From the NCBI GenBank assembly GCA_012798335.1, contig JAAZNJ010000014.1, forward strand, positions 1 to 20,342: 20,342 bases of DNA, given 5' to 3'. The notes beneath the pieces were generated by a model, which saw only the letters and a program-made list of their open reading frames with translations, was not told where the DNA came from and searched no databases. Positions 7,454 through 14,678 of the stretch are shown in pieces. The DNA is from Candidatus Woesearchaeota archaeon. GTDB lineage: Archaea > Nanobdellota > Nanobdellia > Pacearchaeales > GW2011-AR1. How positions within the stretch are numbered: the stretch's first letter is position 1; each line of letters opens with the position of its first letter. The position numbers were made by a program, and so were the translations under genes.

Positions 7454-9580
7454 TTATTCCTTTTTATCTTGAGTTGATTTATTTCCTAATTTTATAGAAG
7501 TTCCAATACCAATAAAACCCCTATCTTTTCCAACACCTTGATTTTCATAACCAACAAAAACTCTTCCTGTTAAATTTTCATTTATAGGCAAGTCTAAACC
7601 AATATATCCATTTACTGAATTTACAGAATAACCAATTGAACTTGTGTTTGATCTTAAAACTTGATTTCCCTCATCAGTTTGTTTTATTATTTGTTCTAAT
7701 GTGTTTTCTATTCCTGATTCAATATTTGCACCTGCCCCAAAAATGACAGGACCAATTCTTAATTCTAAATCTCCTCCAATACTTGTTCTATTTGTAGAAG
7801 TTTTTGTTCCTTGGGCATATCTTTTTGTTATAGGAGAAACTTCCCCTGTATAAGATTCTAATAATCTATCTTGTAATCCTCTCAAAGAGAGTTTAGCACC
7901 TAACCCGATAGTATCATTAAAATTGTATATAATACCTGTATTGACACCCATTCCTGCATACCCATCCTTGTCTAAAACTATTAAGGGTTCTGCAGTAAAA
8001 TATAAACCAGGATTTCTCTTAATTGTTTTTTTATTTGGAGCTTCATATGGTTTTTTACTTTCGTCTAGTTTTTGAACTTCATCACTTCCTATAATTGTTG
8101 AAATTTGTGTTCCTTTTGATTCAATTACTGTCTCATGAGGATTATCTTTTGATTCAATTATTGTTTCTTTAGGTTTATCATTTTTACTACTATTTTCAGG
8201 AGAAGGTATTATTATTCCTTCAGAAAGAGTTGTTGTATTCTGATTTGGTTTTTCAGAAGAAACAATCTCTGTCTTGTTATTTGAATTATTTTTTATATAA
8301 TCTTCGAAAGTTTTCATATAACCTTGAATTTGAGACATTTGTTCATTTAATACTTGAATTTCTCCTCTTATTTTAGAGTCATCATAAACAGATTGTATTG
8401 TATTTGAAGGTTCAGAAGTATTGCCTTTTTTATCTAAGTATAAAGATTCAATATCCAGCTTAGTAGAAATTAAAGATTTTTCTAAATCTCCAAATTTATT
8501 AGATAATTCATTGTATTTATTAAAGAGTTCATTATATTTTTCTTCAGCGAAAGATTTATTATTTTGACTTACTCCAACTAAAGAAGCTGCTAAATCTATT
8601 TTAAAATTTTCTACTTCTTTTGATAGTCCTTGAATCTTGTTATTATAATCTTTTTTTATTTCAGAATCATCATAAGGATTTTCAACATTTTTTTCAATAA
8701 TAGTAGTTATGGGTGTTGGAGAAGGTTTATTTTCTAAATTAGTTACTCTTTCAGTAAGGAAGTTTACTCTATCCTCTAATGGTTTAGGATTGTAAGGGTT
8801 TTCAACAAAAATTGTTTTTGTTTCTTGATCTTTCTTATTTACATTTATATTATCTTCACTTTTATCTTTTCCTTTTTGATTTTTATACAATTTGTAATTC
8901 AAAAGGGAATTATTCATGTCTGTTCTTTCTTTAGAATCTATTGGTAAAAAAACAAGTTGTGAAGGTGAACCTTGTCTTGATAAAGTTTCCTCTAATTTAG
9001 AAGCATATTTTTCAGAAAAATTATCACTCATTAATATATCCTTTCCATCAAAAACTTTGTTATTATTCTCATCATAAAAACTTCCATTCATGCCCATAGA
9101 ATAAAAACCATACTTAAAACCAACAGTCCCATCACTAAACACCATAAAAACATTATTTTCATTTGTTTTAGGATTTGTATAAGTGAAATAATCAACAACT
9201 CTTGCATTATCTTTTTTTTCTTTTAAATCAACGATGTTTATTGCTTTCTGAAGTTCTTTATTAAATTCATTGGGCATGATTGTTCCTTTATCAGAAACAA
9301 ATTTTCCATTGTTATCGAAAAAAGACTCTCCTGTTTCAGAAATTATTCTTCCATCACCCCATAAATAATAAAGATGATTATTAAAAGAAAAAAAACATTT
9401 TGCCCCTGTTAATTGCCCTTTTTTTAAATTCTCTTCTTTCATTGTTTGAATATAATTTGGGACAAAATAACTTGGATCATTAAATGTTTGAGCATTTGCA
9501 AATTTGTTTGCTCCTGACAATAATGCTGTTGATAATATTGCTCCTTTAACAAAATTTGATATACCGGATTTTGTTTTCAT
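7454..9580 (-). CDS. Large secreted protein: repeat head, coiled-coil stalk, beta-barrel-like C-terminus
   Basis: The 708-residue product has a signal peptide (1-31, ending ANA). Two related head repeats follow (about 62-115 and 130-205), each with a W/FxDG strand, a D-x-N-x-K-V/F turn and a DKG/DGK segment. Coiled-coil stretches lie at about 268-284, 309-395 and 411-442, several introduced by an NPYDDSEI or VYDDSKI motif. Residues about 443-522 are a low-complexity linker with an ETIIESK/ETVIESK repeat. Residues 524-699 show eight alternating-pattern beta strands with Gly and aromatics (for example GMGVNTGIIYNF, TIGLGAKLSLRG, GRVFVGYENQ), resembling a small outer-membrane-type barrel. No membrane helix follows the signal peptide. 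It is the first gene of the operon with the Ig protein; TATA at 9603-9610, leaderless. The barrel call is inference from pattern only. Confidence 0.8.
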   Translation of the reverse strand: MKTKSGISNFVKGAILSTALLSGANKFANAQTFNDPSYFVPNYIQTMKEENLKKGQLTGAKCFFSFNNHLYYLWGDGRIISETGESFFDNNGKFVSDKGTIMPNEFNKELQKAINIVDLKEKKDNARVVDYFTYTNPKTNENNVFMVFSDGTVGFKYGFYSMGMNGSFYDENNNKVFDGKDILMSDNFSEKYASKLEETLSRQGSPSQLVFLPIDSKERTDMNNSLLNYKLYKNQKGKDKSEDNINVNKKDQETKTIFVENPYNPKPLEDRVNFLTERVTNLENKPSPTPITTIIEKNVENPYDDSEIKKDYNNKIQGLSKEVENFKIDLAASLVGVSQNNKSFAEEKYNELFNKYNELSNKFGDLEKSLISTKLDIESLYLDKKGNTSEPSNTIQSVYDDSKIRGEIQVLNEQMSQIQGYMKTFEDYIKNNSNNKTEIVSSEKPNQNTTTLSEGIIIPSPENSSKNDKPKETIIESKDNPHETVIESKGTQISTIIGSDEVQKLDESKKPYEAPNKKTIKRNPGLYFTAEPLIVLDKDGYAGMGVNTGIIYNFNDTIGLGAKLSLRGLQDRLLESYTGEVSPITKRYAQGTKTSTNRTSIGGDLELRIGPVIFGAGANIESGIENTLEQIIKQTDEGNQVLRSNTSSIGYSVNSVNGYIGLDLPINENLTGRVFVGYENQGVGKDRGFIGIGTSIKLGNKSTQDKKE

Positions 9581-9602
9581 GAACTTTGTTAAAAAATCAA
9601 AC

Positions 9603-9610
9603 TTTATAAA
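9603..9610 (-). promoter_or_regulatory. TATA box of the secreted two-gene operon
   Basis: The TTTATAAA element is centred 26 nt before the ATG at 9580, with no Shine-Dalgarno between. The surrounding 163-bp gap (9581-9743) holds nothing else that I recognise. Confidence 0.6.
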
Positions 9611-9743
9611 TCTTTCTAAATGTTATTATTTTTAAGTTACATTTAATTATAACAATTTTGCAGTAAAAACGATTAATCTTGGTTTAAAATTATAATTAAC
9701 TTTTTTGAATAAAAAATCTATTTTATTTAAACAAGGATAAATC

Positions 9744-10592
9744 TTATTTAAATAATATTAAATATACAACACACAAAATAATAATTAAAGAGGATAAAAT
9801 ATTTTTCCAATTCAATTTTTCTTTTAGAAAAGTATTTGCTAGGATATAAGTAAGAATAGGTGCAAGTAATAAAATTGTTGTAGTAAAAATAACCCCATAT
9901 TTATCATAACTTATATACAAAGCAATTCTATAAGTAACCCAAGCAATTCCAGTAAACAAAAGAATTAAATTAGTTTTTTTATCTAATTTTTTAAAATCAG
10001 GTCTAAAGATTAAAAGACTAAAAATGAATATAAATAGACATCTCAAGAAATAAAAAGTTAAAGGAGAATAAAATTGTAGTATTAATTTAGATAAAACTAA
10101 TTCCAATGCAAAGAAAAAGCTTCCAAAAAAAGCGAATATGAGATATTTGTCTAAAACAATTTTTTCTTTTTCTATATGGGGGAATATAACTGCAAAAGAA
10201 GCAATAAGAGAAGGAATTAAAATTTTTAAGCTAAAAGAAAAATCTTTACTAAATGTACTAAAAAGAACAGCAAGTAATACAGTAAATATTGGTTCAAAAG
10301 ATCTTATGGGTTGTAATGTTGTTAATTTTTCAGATTTTAATGCTTTGAAAATAAAAAGATTAGCAAAAAAGGCACATAATATCACTAAAATAAAAATAAA
10401 AATATTTTTTAGAAGAAATGCATTTTTATCTATTTTCCAAAAAAAGAAAATAAATGGAAGCATACTTAGAAGAATAAACAAAAAACTTGCAGTTTGGTAT
10501 AAAAAGATATCAATTTTCCTCTTCTTTAAAGCAAATTTTTCAAATATATTACCTGAAGCTAAAGCAATAGACCCAATAATTGGAATATACAT
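9744..10592 (-). CDS. EamA/DMT-family transporter
   Basis: This 282-residue integral membrane protein has about ten hydrophobic helices arranged as two repeats (about 1-135 and 148-282), the size and layout of EamA (DUF6) drug/metabolite transporters. The first repeat contains a typical LxxPIRSFEPIFTVLLAVLF pattern and the second LLAPILTYILANTFLKEKLNW. Family members export small metabolites such as amino acids or amines; the substrate here cannot be told. The ATG has an in-frame stop shortly upstream. A GAGGTG Shine-Dalgarno lies 14-16 nt upstream, further than usual, and is inside a perfect 6-bp hairpin (10611-10627). A TATA-like ttttaataag overlapping that hairpin is spaced for a leaderless start, so both modes are possible. 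Confidence 0.88.
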   Translation of the reverse strand: MYIPIIGSIALASGNIFEKFALKKRKIDIFLYQTASFLFILLSMLPFIFFFWKIDKNAFLLKNIFIFILVILCAFFANLFIFKALKSEKLTTLQPIRSFEPIFTVLLAVLFSTFSKDFSFSLKILIPSLIASFAVIFPHIEKEKIVLDKYLIFAFFGSFFFALELVLSKLILQFYSPLTFYFLRCLFIFIFSLLIFRPDFKKLDKKTNLILLFTGIAWVTYRIALYISYDKYGVIFTTTILLLAPILTYILANTFLKEKLNWKNILSSLIIILCVVYLILFK

Positions 10593-10610
10593 TGTAACAA
10601 TACTTAATCA

Positions 10611-10627
10611 CCTCTTATTAAAAGAGG
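10611..10627 (-). promoter_or_regulatory. Hairpin covering the Shine-Dalgarno of the EamA gene
   Basis: CCTCTT and AAGAGG form a perfect 6-bp stem around a 5-nt loop. In the minus-strand transcript the 3' arm contains the AGAGG of the ribosome binding site. It could hide the site, act as a terminator-like fold for the upstream gene, or simply coincide with a TATA box. Confidence 0.4.
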
Positions 10628-10650
10628 CAATTAAGCTTTAAAAAACTTAA

Positions 10651-10972
10651 TCATTCATTATTGTTCTCATTTGAATCCTTCTCAAACCTTCCTTGACTAA
10701 TTAAATAAAATTCATCTTCATTTATATCTCCTGTTTGAAAAAGTTCAAAACCCATCTCTTTAAAATTTTCTTTTAATCCTAAATTTGTAGGTTGCAAAAA
10801 TCTGTCAGGGCTTTTTTCAAGAATTTTAATATTTTCTTGAATACCTATTTGAGAGGTTTTGTCATATATATTGATATTAGAGTTAGGCATTGAAAAAACG
10901 CCTCCTGTAATTGCTAATACCCCTAACAAAATTCCTGTTAAAAATTTTAAATTTCTTTTATTTTTTTTTCAT
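10651..10972 (-). CDS. Small secreted protein, reading frame broken at an A9 tract
   Basis: The best start is ATG at 10972, 8 nt after a very strong Shine-Dalgarno (AAAGGAGGT). The raw frame from this ATG runs MKKK and then stops. Removing one A from the nine-A tract (10961-10969) gives MKKNKRNLKFLTGILLGVLA and then continues in the long open frame to 10651: a textbook signal peptide and a mature protein of about 75 residues (MPNSNINIYDK...). The open frame itself has no ATG, GTG or ribosome site; its earliest candidate is a TTG at 10929 in the middle of the hydrophobic segment. The break may be phase variation, polymerase slippage, or a homopolymer sequencing error. The mature region matches no family that I know. 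Confidence 0.6.
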
Positions 10973-10980
10973 ATTTTTTT

Positions 10981-10990
10981 ACCTCCTTTC
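10981..10990 (-). promoter_or_regulatory. Strong Shine-Dalgarno of the frame-broken gene
   Basis: GAAAGGAGGT on the minus strand matches the anti-Shine-Dalgarno core over nine bases, with 8 nt to the ATG at 10972. It decides the start and contrasts with the leaderless style of most genes here. Confidence 0.75.
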
Positions 10991-11028
10991 AAAACCGTTA
11001 AAAAATTTATTAAAAAATGATTTGAAAG

Positions 11029-11045
11029 TTTAGATTTAATCTAAA
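11029..11045 (-). promoter_or_regulatory. 17-bp palindrome, operator candidate
   Basis: TTTAGATT and AATCTAAA are exact inverted repeats around one base. The site lies about 25 nt downstream of a TATA box (11064-11071, TTTAAATA on the minus strand), so it would cover the transcription start of the frame-broken secreted gene. This is the position expected for a repressor operator. Confidence 0.45.
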
Positions 11046-11063
11046 ATGTTAAAGAAAAAGCTA

Positions 11064-11071
11064 TATTTAAA
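11064..11071 (-). promoter_or_regulatory. TATA box upstream of the frame-broken secreted gene
   Basis: TATTTAAA on the plus strand gives a standard TATA on the minus strand. It predicts a transcript start near 11042 and a leader of about 70 nt before the ATG at 10972. Confidence 0.45.
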
Positions 11072-11150
11072 CAGGGTGGAATTTAGATCCATAAAGAGAA
11101 AAACATTCAAAAGGTATAGATTAAGATTATAAAAATTATTTAAGGGTTAT

Positions 11151-11705
11151 TTAAAATATAAATTTTGAATAGTATCCAATCAAACTTATCCCGAATAATA
11201 CTGCAATTAGTATAATCAAAACCAATAAGATTATAAGAGGGATAAATACATACATCCACAATGTTTTTATTTTTGGTATCTTATATACTTTTTGAGTACC
11301 TATTATTAAAAGACAGATGCTGTAAATAGAACCAACTAAATGTCCTATTATTGGAAACCAACCAAAAAGTAAGCTAGGCAATGAGGAATAAACTGATAAT
11401 TGATAAGTCTTAGAATATTTTTCTTTTCCCCCAAAAATTAAAATCCATACATGAAGTATAGCTGCACCTACAAAACTTAATCCTAAACCTAAACCATAGG
11501 AAAGAGGAATACTAAATAAAAAAAATTTTTCACTATTCTTAAATAAAAATAGGACTCCATAATAAAGGAGAGTATAAAATAAAAAAAGAATTGCATAGAA
11601 TTTAAAAGATTCTCCAACTCCTTCTTCTTTATTTAAATCTTCAAAGAATTTAGAAGGTTTAGAAAAAATTCTCTTAATCTTATTTGTTATATTTGATATA
11701 ACCAT
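11151..11705 (-). CDS. Yip1-family membrane protein
   Basis: The 184-residue protein has an amphipathic N-terminus (NITNKIKRIFSKPSKFFEDL) and about five membrane helices (near 33-55, 65-90, 105-125, 125-137 and 148-180). The N-terminal P-x-x-FF-x-x-L motif and the KTYQLSVYSSLPSLLFGWFPIIGHL stretch, split by the third helix, are typical of prokaryotic Yip1-domain proteins. Their role in prokaryotes is not settled. A GAGGT Shine-Dalgarno ends only 3 nt before the ATG, close for efficient use. A TATA-like aatatataata lies at about 11740-11750. It is a single gene between the secreted gene leader and tRNA-Gly. Confidence 0.75.
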   Translation of the reverse strand: MVISNITNKIKRIFSKPSKFFEDLNKEEGVGESFKFYAILFLFYTLLYYGVLFLFKNSEKFFLFSIPLSYGLGLGLSFVGAAILHVWILIFGGKEKYSKTYQLSVYSSLPSLLFGWFPIIGHLVGSIYSICLLIIGTQKVYKIPKIKTLWMYVFIPLIILLVLIILIAVLFGISLIGYYSKFIF

Positions 11706-11907
11706 TTTACCTCTTTTTTTATTATAACATAAATTGTATGTCTATTATATATTTGGATTATTGGGTTTATAAAATTTTGTTAATTATAAATTTTTTAAAG
11801 ATTATTAAAAATGATCAATCAAAAAATTAATTAAAAAAATATGCGCAGCCCGAGAATCGAACTCGGGTCACGAGATTTTTGCTTATCCTCTTTCCTCACT
11901 TCCCCCA

Positions 11908-11940
11908 GAGGAGAGACTGTAAAGAAGATCTTGCATCCTC
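11908..11940 (-). repeat. Intron arm A (33 nt)
   Basis: Read on the minus strand it begins GAGGA and ends TCCTC, so its ends can pair. It aligns without gaps to arm B (11964-11996) at 22 of 33 positions, including a shared AGTCTCTCCT block near the 3' end. Confidence 0.75.
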
Positions 11941-11963
11941 TAAATCAGTTTTAGCTTTCCTTT

Positions 11964-11996
11964 AAGGAGAGACTATGAAGGAGGACCTTGGTCCTT
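11964..11996 (-). repeat. Intron arm B (33 nt)
   Basis: It begins AAGGA and ends TCCTT. Relative to arm A, the first base pair changes from G-C to A-T at both ends, a compensatory change that supports a paired stem. The inner GGACCAAGGTCC is also self-complementary. Confidence 0.75.
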
Positions 11997-12140
11997 CTCA
12001 TTGGCAATCTCGAATTCTACCACTAAACTAGCTGCGCATAATTATTTATTATTTAATTCATTTATAATTTTTATTATTAATACAAAATAAAAAATCTTTA
12101 AAAAAATTAGCATTTAGGATTATTATCCTTATTCAATAAA

Positions 12141-12148
12141 TTTAAAAA
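12141..12148 (+). promoter_or_regulatory. TATA box of the adk-MFS operon
   Basis: TTTAAAAA is centred 25 nt before the adk ATG at 12170, with no Shine-Dalgarno, which fits a leaderless mRNA. Confidence 0.55.
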
Positions 12149-12169
12149 ATTCTTTTTCTTTTTTAAGAT

Positions 12170-12733
12170 ATGAATATTTTAATTATCTTTGGGCCTCCAG
12201 GGTCTGGCAAAGGAACTCAATCAAAGCTTATTTCAAAAAACCTAAATTATCTTCATTTTTCAACAGGAGAACAATTAAGAGCAGAAGTGTCTAAAGGAAC
12301 AGAATTAGGAAAAGAGATTGATTCTTTAATATCAAAAGGAAAATTTGTACCTAATGAATTATCAACTGAGATAACAAGAAATTTTATTATTTTAAATAAA
12401 GAAAAAAACATTTTATTAGATGGTTTTCCAAGAAATTTAAAACAAGCAGAAAATCTTTTGGAAATTTTAAAAGAATTAAAAATTGAAGATACTAAAATTA
12501 TAAATTTAGAAGTAAATGATAATGAAATAATAAAAAGGCTTTTATTAAGGGCAAAAATTGAAAATAGAAAAGATGATAATGAAGAAACAATCAAAGAAAG
12601 AATAAAAATTTATCATAATGAGACAAAGAAAGTTCTTGATTTTTTAAAAGAAAAAGATATGAAAATAATAAATGTGAACGGAGAAGGGGACATTCAAGAA
12701 ATTCAAAAAGAAATTTTAAAAAAGATAAGGTGA
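12170..12733 (+). CDS. adk: Adenylate kinase, short-lid type
   Basis: This 187-residue enzyme converts ATP plus AMP to two ADP in the cytoplasm. The P-loop GPPGSGKGT is at 8-16 and the AMP-binding helix carries HFSTGEQLR (29-37). DGFPRN (84-89) and NRKDDNEETIKER (132-144) hold the conserved arginines and the DD pair that closes over ATP. The large zinc-binding lid of long bacterial forms is absent, which makes it a short adenylate kinase. This is the bacterial-type family rather than the archaeal AdkA trimeric family, so horizontal origin is possible. In the third motif the usual G-R-x-D-D reads N-R-K-D-D. The stop codon is 6 nt before the MFS start, so the two form an operon. Confidence 0.93.
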   Translation: MNILIIFGPPGSGKGTQSKLISKNLNYLHFSTGEQLRAEVSKGTELGKEIDSLISKGKFVPNELSTEITRNFIILNKEKNILLDGFPRNLKQAENLLEILKELKIEDTKIINLEVNDNEIIKRLLLRAKIENRKDDNEETIKERIKIYHNETKKVLDFLKEKDMKIINVNGEGDIQEIQKEILKKIR

Positions 12734-12739
12734 AAAATA

Positions 12740-13948
12740 ATGAAAGAACAAAAAGAATTAAATTCTAAACTAATATATTACTTATCTTTGATTGGTTTCT
12801 TTGCAATTTTTTCTACCACTATCTCTAAAAATCCTGTTTTACCTTTATATGCGAAAGCTCTAGGAGCAACAGAAATTCTTCTTGGGTTAATTTCTGCTTT
12901 TTCCCCTCTTGCAGGAATTTTATTTAGTTTTCCTGTAGGATTATTATCAGATAAAATTGGAAAGAAAAAACTTTTAATAATTTCTGGAGTGATATTTATG
13001 ATTTCTCCTTTGATGTATCTTTTTATTAATAATCCTATTTGGTTAATACCAATAAGATTTTTTCATGGAATTGCAACAGCAATTTTAGGCCCTGTAATCT
13101 CTGCAATAATAATATCAAAATATCAAAATAATAAAGGTGAAAAATTAGGGATTTATTCTTCATCAACATTAGTAGGAAGAACTCTTGCCCCATTATTAGG
13201 GGGCTTTATAATTTCTTATTTTACAACTTCTAATCTTCCAATTTCCAATTATAAATATGTTTATATTACTGCATTTTTGCTTTCTATTCCTGTATTTTTA
13301 TGCATATTATTTTTAGAGAAAGATAAATCTTCAAATAAAAAAGTCCATATTAAAGATTTTTATATTAATTTAAGATATTTCTTAAAAAATAAGAGATTAT
13401 TATCCACTTCTCTTGTTGAAATGGCAAGTTATTTTTCTTATGGTGTTCTTGAAACTTACCTTCCAATATATCTTTCAAAATTAGAAATACCTGCTTATCA
13501 GATAGGTATTATTTTTTCATTGCAAATTTTTTCAATAGCTATAACAAAACCTTTTTTTGGTAAATTGTCAGACAAAATAGACAAGAAAAAACAAATATTG
13601 ATTGGAATAATGATTTTAGGATTTTCTATTTCATTATTAGGGTTTTTTTCATCAATAATAATAGAAAGTGTTATAGGAATCTTTTTTGGATTAGGGTTAT
13701 CATTTTCAACAATAGCTACAAATTCTTATATAGGGGAGATTACAAAAAAAGATAAACTTGGATCATCATTAGGGCTTTTTTCTTCATTAATGGACATAGG
13801 CCAATCTTTAGGTCCATTGATTGCAGGTTTTATAATAAGTTACTTCTCATTTAGATTAGGGTTTATTTTATGTTTAGTTATCTCAATTTTATCAGGAATA
13901 AATTTCTTTTTTTCTAATTTTAATAGCTTTAATACAAAGAAGAGATAG
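12740..13948 (+). CDS. Major facilitator superfamily transporter
   Basis: The 402-residue protein has about twelve membrane helices in two halves joined by a basic cytoplasmic loop (about 193-220). The MFS signature between helices 2 and 3 is clear: GLLSDKIGKKKLL (about 68-80). A related GKLSDKIDKKKQI occurs in the second half. Substrate is unknown; the pattern resembles multidrug or sugar efflux proteins. It is the second gene of the adk operon; an AAGGTGA Shine-Dalgarno ends 6 nt before the ATG and overlaps the adk stop codon. It converges on the next gene with an 11-nt gap. Confidence 0.9.
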   Translation: MKEQKELNSKLIYYLSLIGFFAIFSTTISKNPVLPLYAKALGATEILLGLISAFSPLAGILFSFPVGLLSDKIGKKKLLIISGVIFMISPLMYLFINNPIWLIPIRFFHGIATAILGPVISAIIISKYQNNKGEKLGIYSSSTLVGRTLAPLLGGFIISYFTTSNLPISNYKYVYITAFLLSIPVFLCILFLEKDKSSNKKVHIKDFYINLRYFLKNKRLLSTSLVEMASYFSYGVLETYLPIYLSKLEIPAYQIGIIFSLQIFSIAITKPFFGKLSDKIDKKKQILIGIMILGFSISLLGFFSSIIIESVIGIFFGLGLSFSTIATNSYIGEITKKDKLGSSLGLFSSLMDIGQSLGPLIAGFIISYFSFRLGFILCLVISILSGINFFFSNFNSFNTKKR

Positions 13949-13959
13949 AATTTATTAAA

Positions 13960-14409
13960 TTACCATCCAGAATTACAACTTGAATCAACTATACTTTGTA
14001 ATCCATGATCATTCCCAAAAGTTTGATCAATAGTGTCCCAATTCATTGTCTCTTTTGGAAAAAAACAATTTAAATTTAAGATATTATTCACTCTTCTTTG
14101 AAAATGACAAGTATTATTTTCAATTCCCAAGATAGAAATTTCTATATTAGAACCATCTGTTCCTGTTAATACCCCTTTTACAGGGAGGCACTCATTCATT
14201 CGAATCATAAAACAATTAGGGTTCTCCATTTTTCCGCAATCAACCATTTCATTTATATTTTTATTTACTTGTTGATTATTAGTTTGCAAATTATTAGAAG
14301 TTGAAGGATTATTAGATTTTGAATTCTGATTTGTTAAAATTAAGAAAACTACTACTAAAATTATTAAAACAAAACTTACAATAAGTAGTATATTAGTCCT
14401 CTTTTTCAT
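13960..14409 (-). CDS. Small membrane-anchored, cysteine-containing extracytoplasmic protein
   Basis: The 149-residue product has one N-terminal helix (about 7-26, ILLIVSFVLIILVVVFLIL) after a basic MKKR start, so it is probably anchored with the C-terminus outside. An Asn/Gln/Ser-rich linker (about 28-55) leads to a domain with six cysteines (DCGK, NPNCF, NECL, NTCHF, LNCFF, SSCNSGW), enough for three disulfides. No named family is recognised. A TATA box (14431-14438) 25 nt before the start implies a leaderless single-gene transcript. Function is unknown. Confidence 0.7.
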   Translation of the reverse strand: MKKRTNILLIVSFVLIILVVVFLILTNQNSKSNNPSTSNNLQTNNQQVNKNINEMVDCGKMENPNCFMIRMNECLPVKGVLTGTDGSNIEISILGIENNTCHFQRRVNNILNLNCFFPKETMNWDTIDQTFGNDHGLQSIVDSSCNSGW

Positions 14410-14482
14410 TATATTTTAATGTTTTTTATCTTTATAATATTATCTTTTATCTATCCTATATTAATAAAAGAAATAATCTAAA

Positions 14483-14554
14483 TGGCCCTGCGAGGAGTTG
14501 AACCTCGGTCTTCTCGGTGTAAACGAGATATCTTAGCCGTTGGACTACAGGGCC
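14483..14554 (-). tRNA. tRNA-Val(TAC)
   Basis: The acceptor stem GGCCCTG (14554-14548) pairs with CAGGGCC (14490-14484), with discriminator A at 14483 and no encoded CCA. The anticodon stem TCTCG/CGAGA encloses TTTACAC, giving anticodon TAC. The T-arm is CGAGG-TTCAACT-CCTCG. It has 72 nt and no intron. Confidence 0.95.
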
Positions 14555-14648
14555 TGTTTTATTTTAATCTTAATAAAGACTATAAAAATCTCTTTCTTTT
14601 AAATCTTACTTTTCATATTTTTTAATAAACTTAAAAAAATCTAAAAAT

Positions 14649-14658
14649 CTTTAAAAAC
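14649..14658 (+). promoter_or_regulatory. TATA box of gltX
   Basis: CTTTAAAAAC is centred 25 nt before the ATG at 14679, which fits a leaderless transcript. Confidence 0.5.
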
Positions 14659-14678
14659 TAAAATTGTCTTAAAAAAGG

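Larger units (their letters stand above)
11877..12001 (-). other. 125-nt tRNA-Gly intron at position 37/38
   Basis: The splice sites fit the archaeal bulge-helix-bulge motif. TTGC (12007-12004) pairs with GCAA (11882-11879), leaving 3-nt bulges CAA and AAA that are cut after their second base. The helix on the intron side of the bulge is weak, so the motif is relaxed. The intron is long for archaeal tRNA introns and contains two related 33-nt arms. Confidence 0.85.
11842..12037 (-). tRNA. tRNA-Gly(GCC), intron-containing
   Basis: The acceptor stem GCGCAGC (12037-12031) pairs perfectly with GCTGCGC (11849-11843), with discriminator A at 11842 and no encoded CCA. The anticodon stem CGAGA/TCTCG encloses the loop TTGCCAA, giving anticodon GCC (12005-12003). 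The T-arm is CCGAG-TTCGATT-CTCGG, and the D-loop carries GG. Removing the 125-nt intron leaves a 71-nt tRNA. The acceptor, anticodon and T stems are perfectly paired, and the D stem pairs with two wobbles, so the gene looks functional. Confidence 0.95.

Noticed and set aside
10138..10641. Plus-strand open frame of 167 codons antisense to the EamA transporter
   Set aside because: It lies almost wholly inside a clear membrane-protein gene. Its lysine-rich composition is what the reverse complement of hydrophobic codons gives, and it has no promoter or ribosome site of its own.
10929..10931. TTG at 10929 as the true start of the small secreted protein
   Set aside because: It would begin in the middle of the signal-peptide hydrophobic segment. 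The strong Shine-Dalgarno and the ATG at 10972 fit far better once the A-tract frame is considered.
11877..12001. Box C/D guide RNA inside the tRNA-Gly intron
   Set aside because: A CTGA occurs, but no proper RTGATGA C box with a matching D box pair at the right distances is present.
12253..12594. Minus-strand open frame opposite adk
   Set aside because: The overlap with adenylate kinase motifs is complete and the serine/phenylalanine-rich composition is that of a shadow frame.
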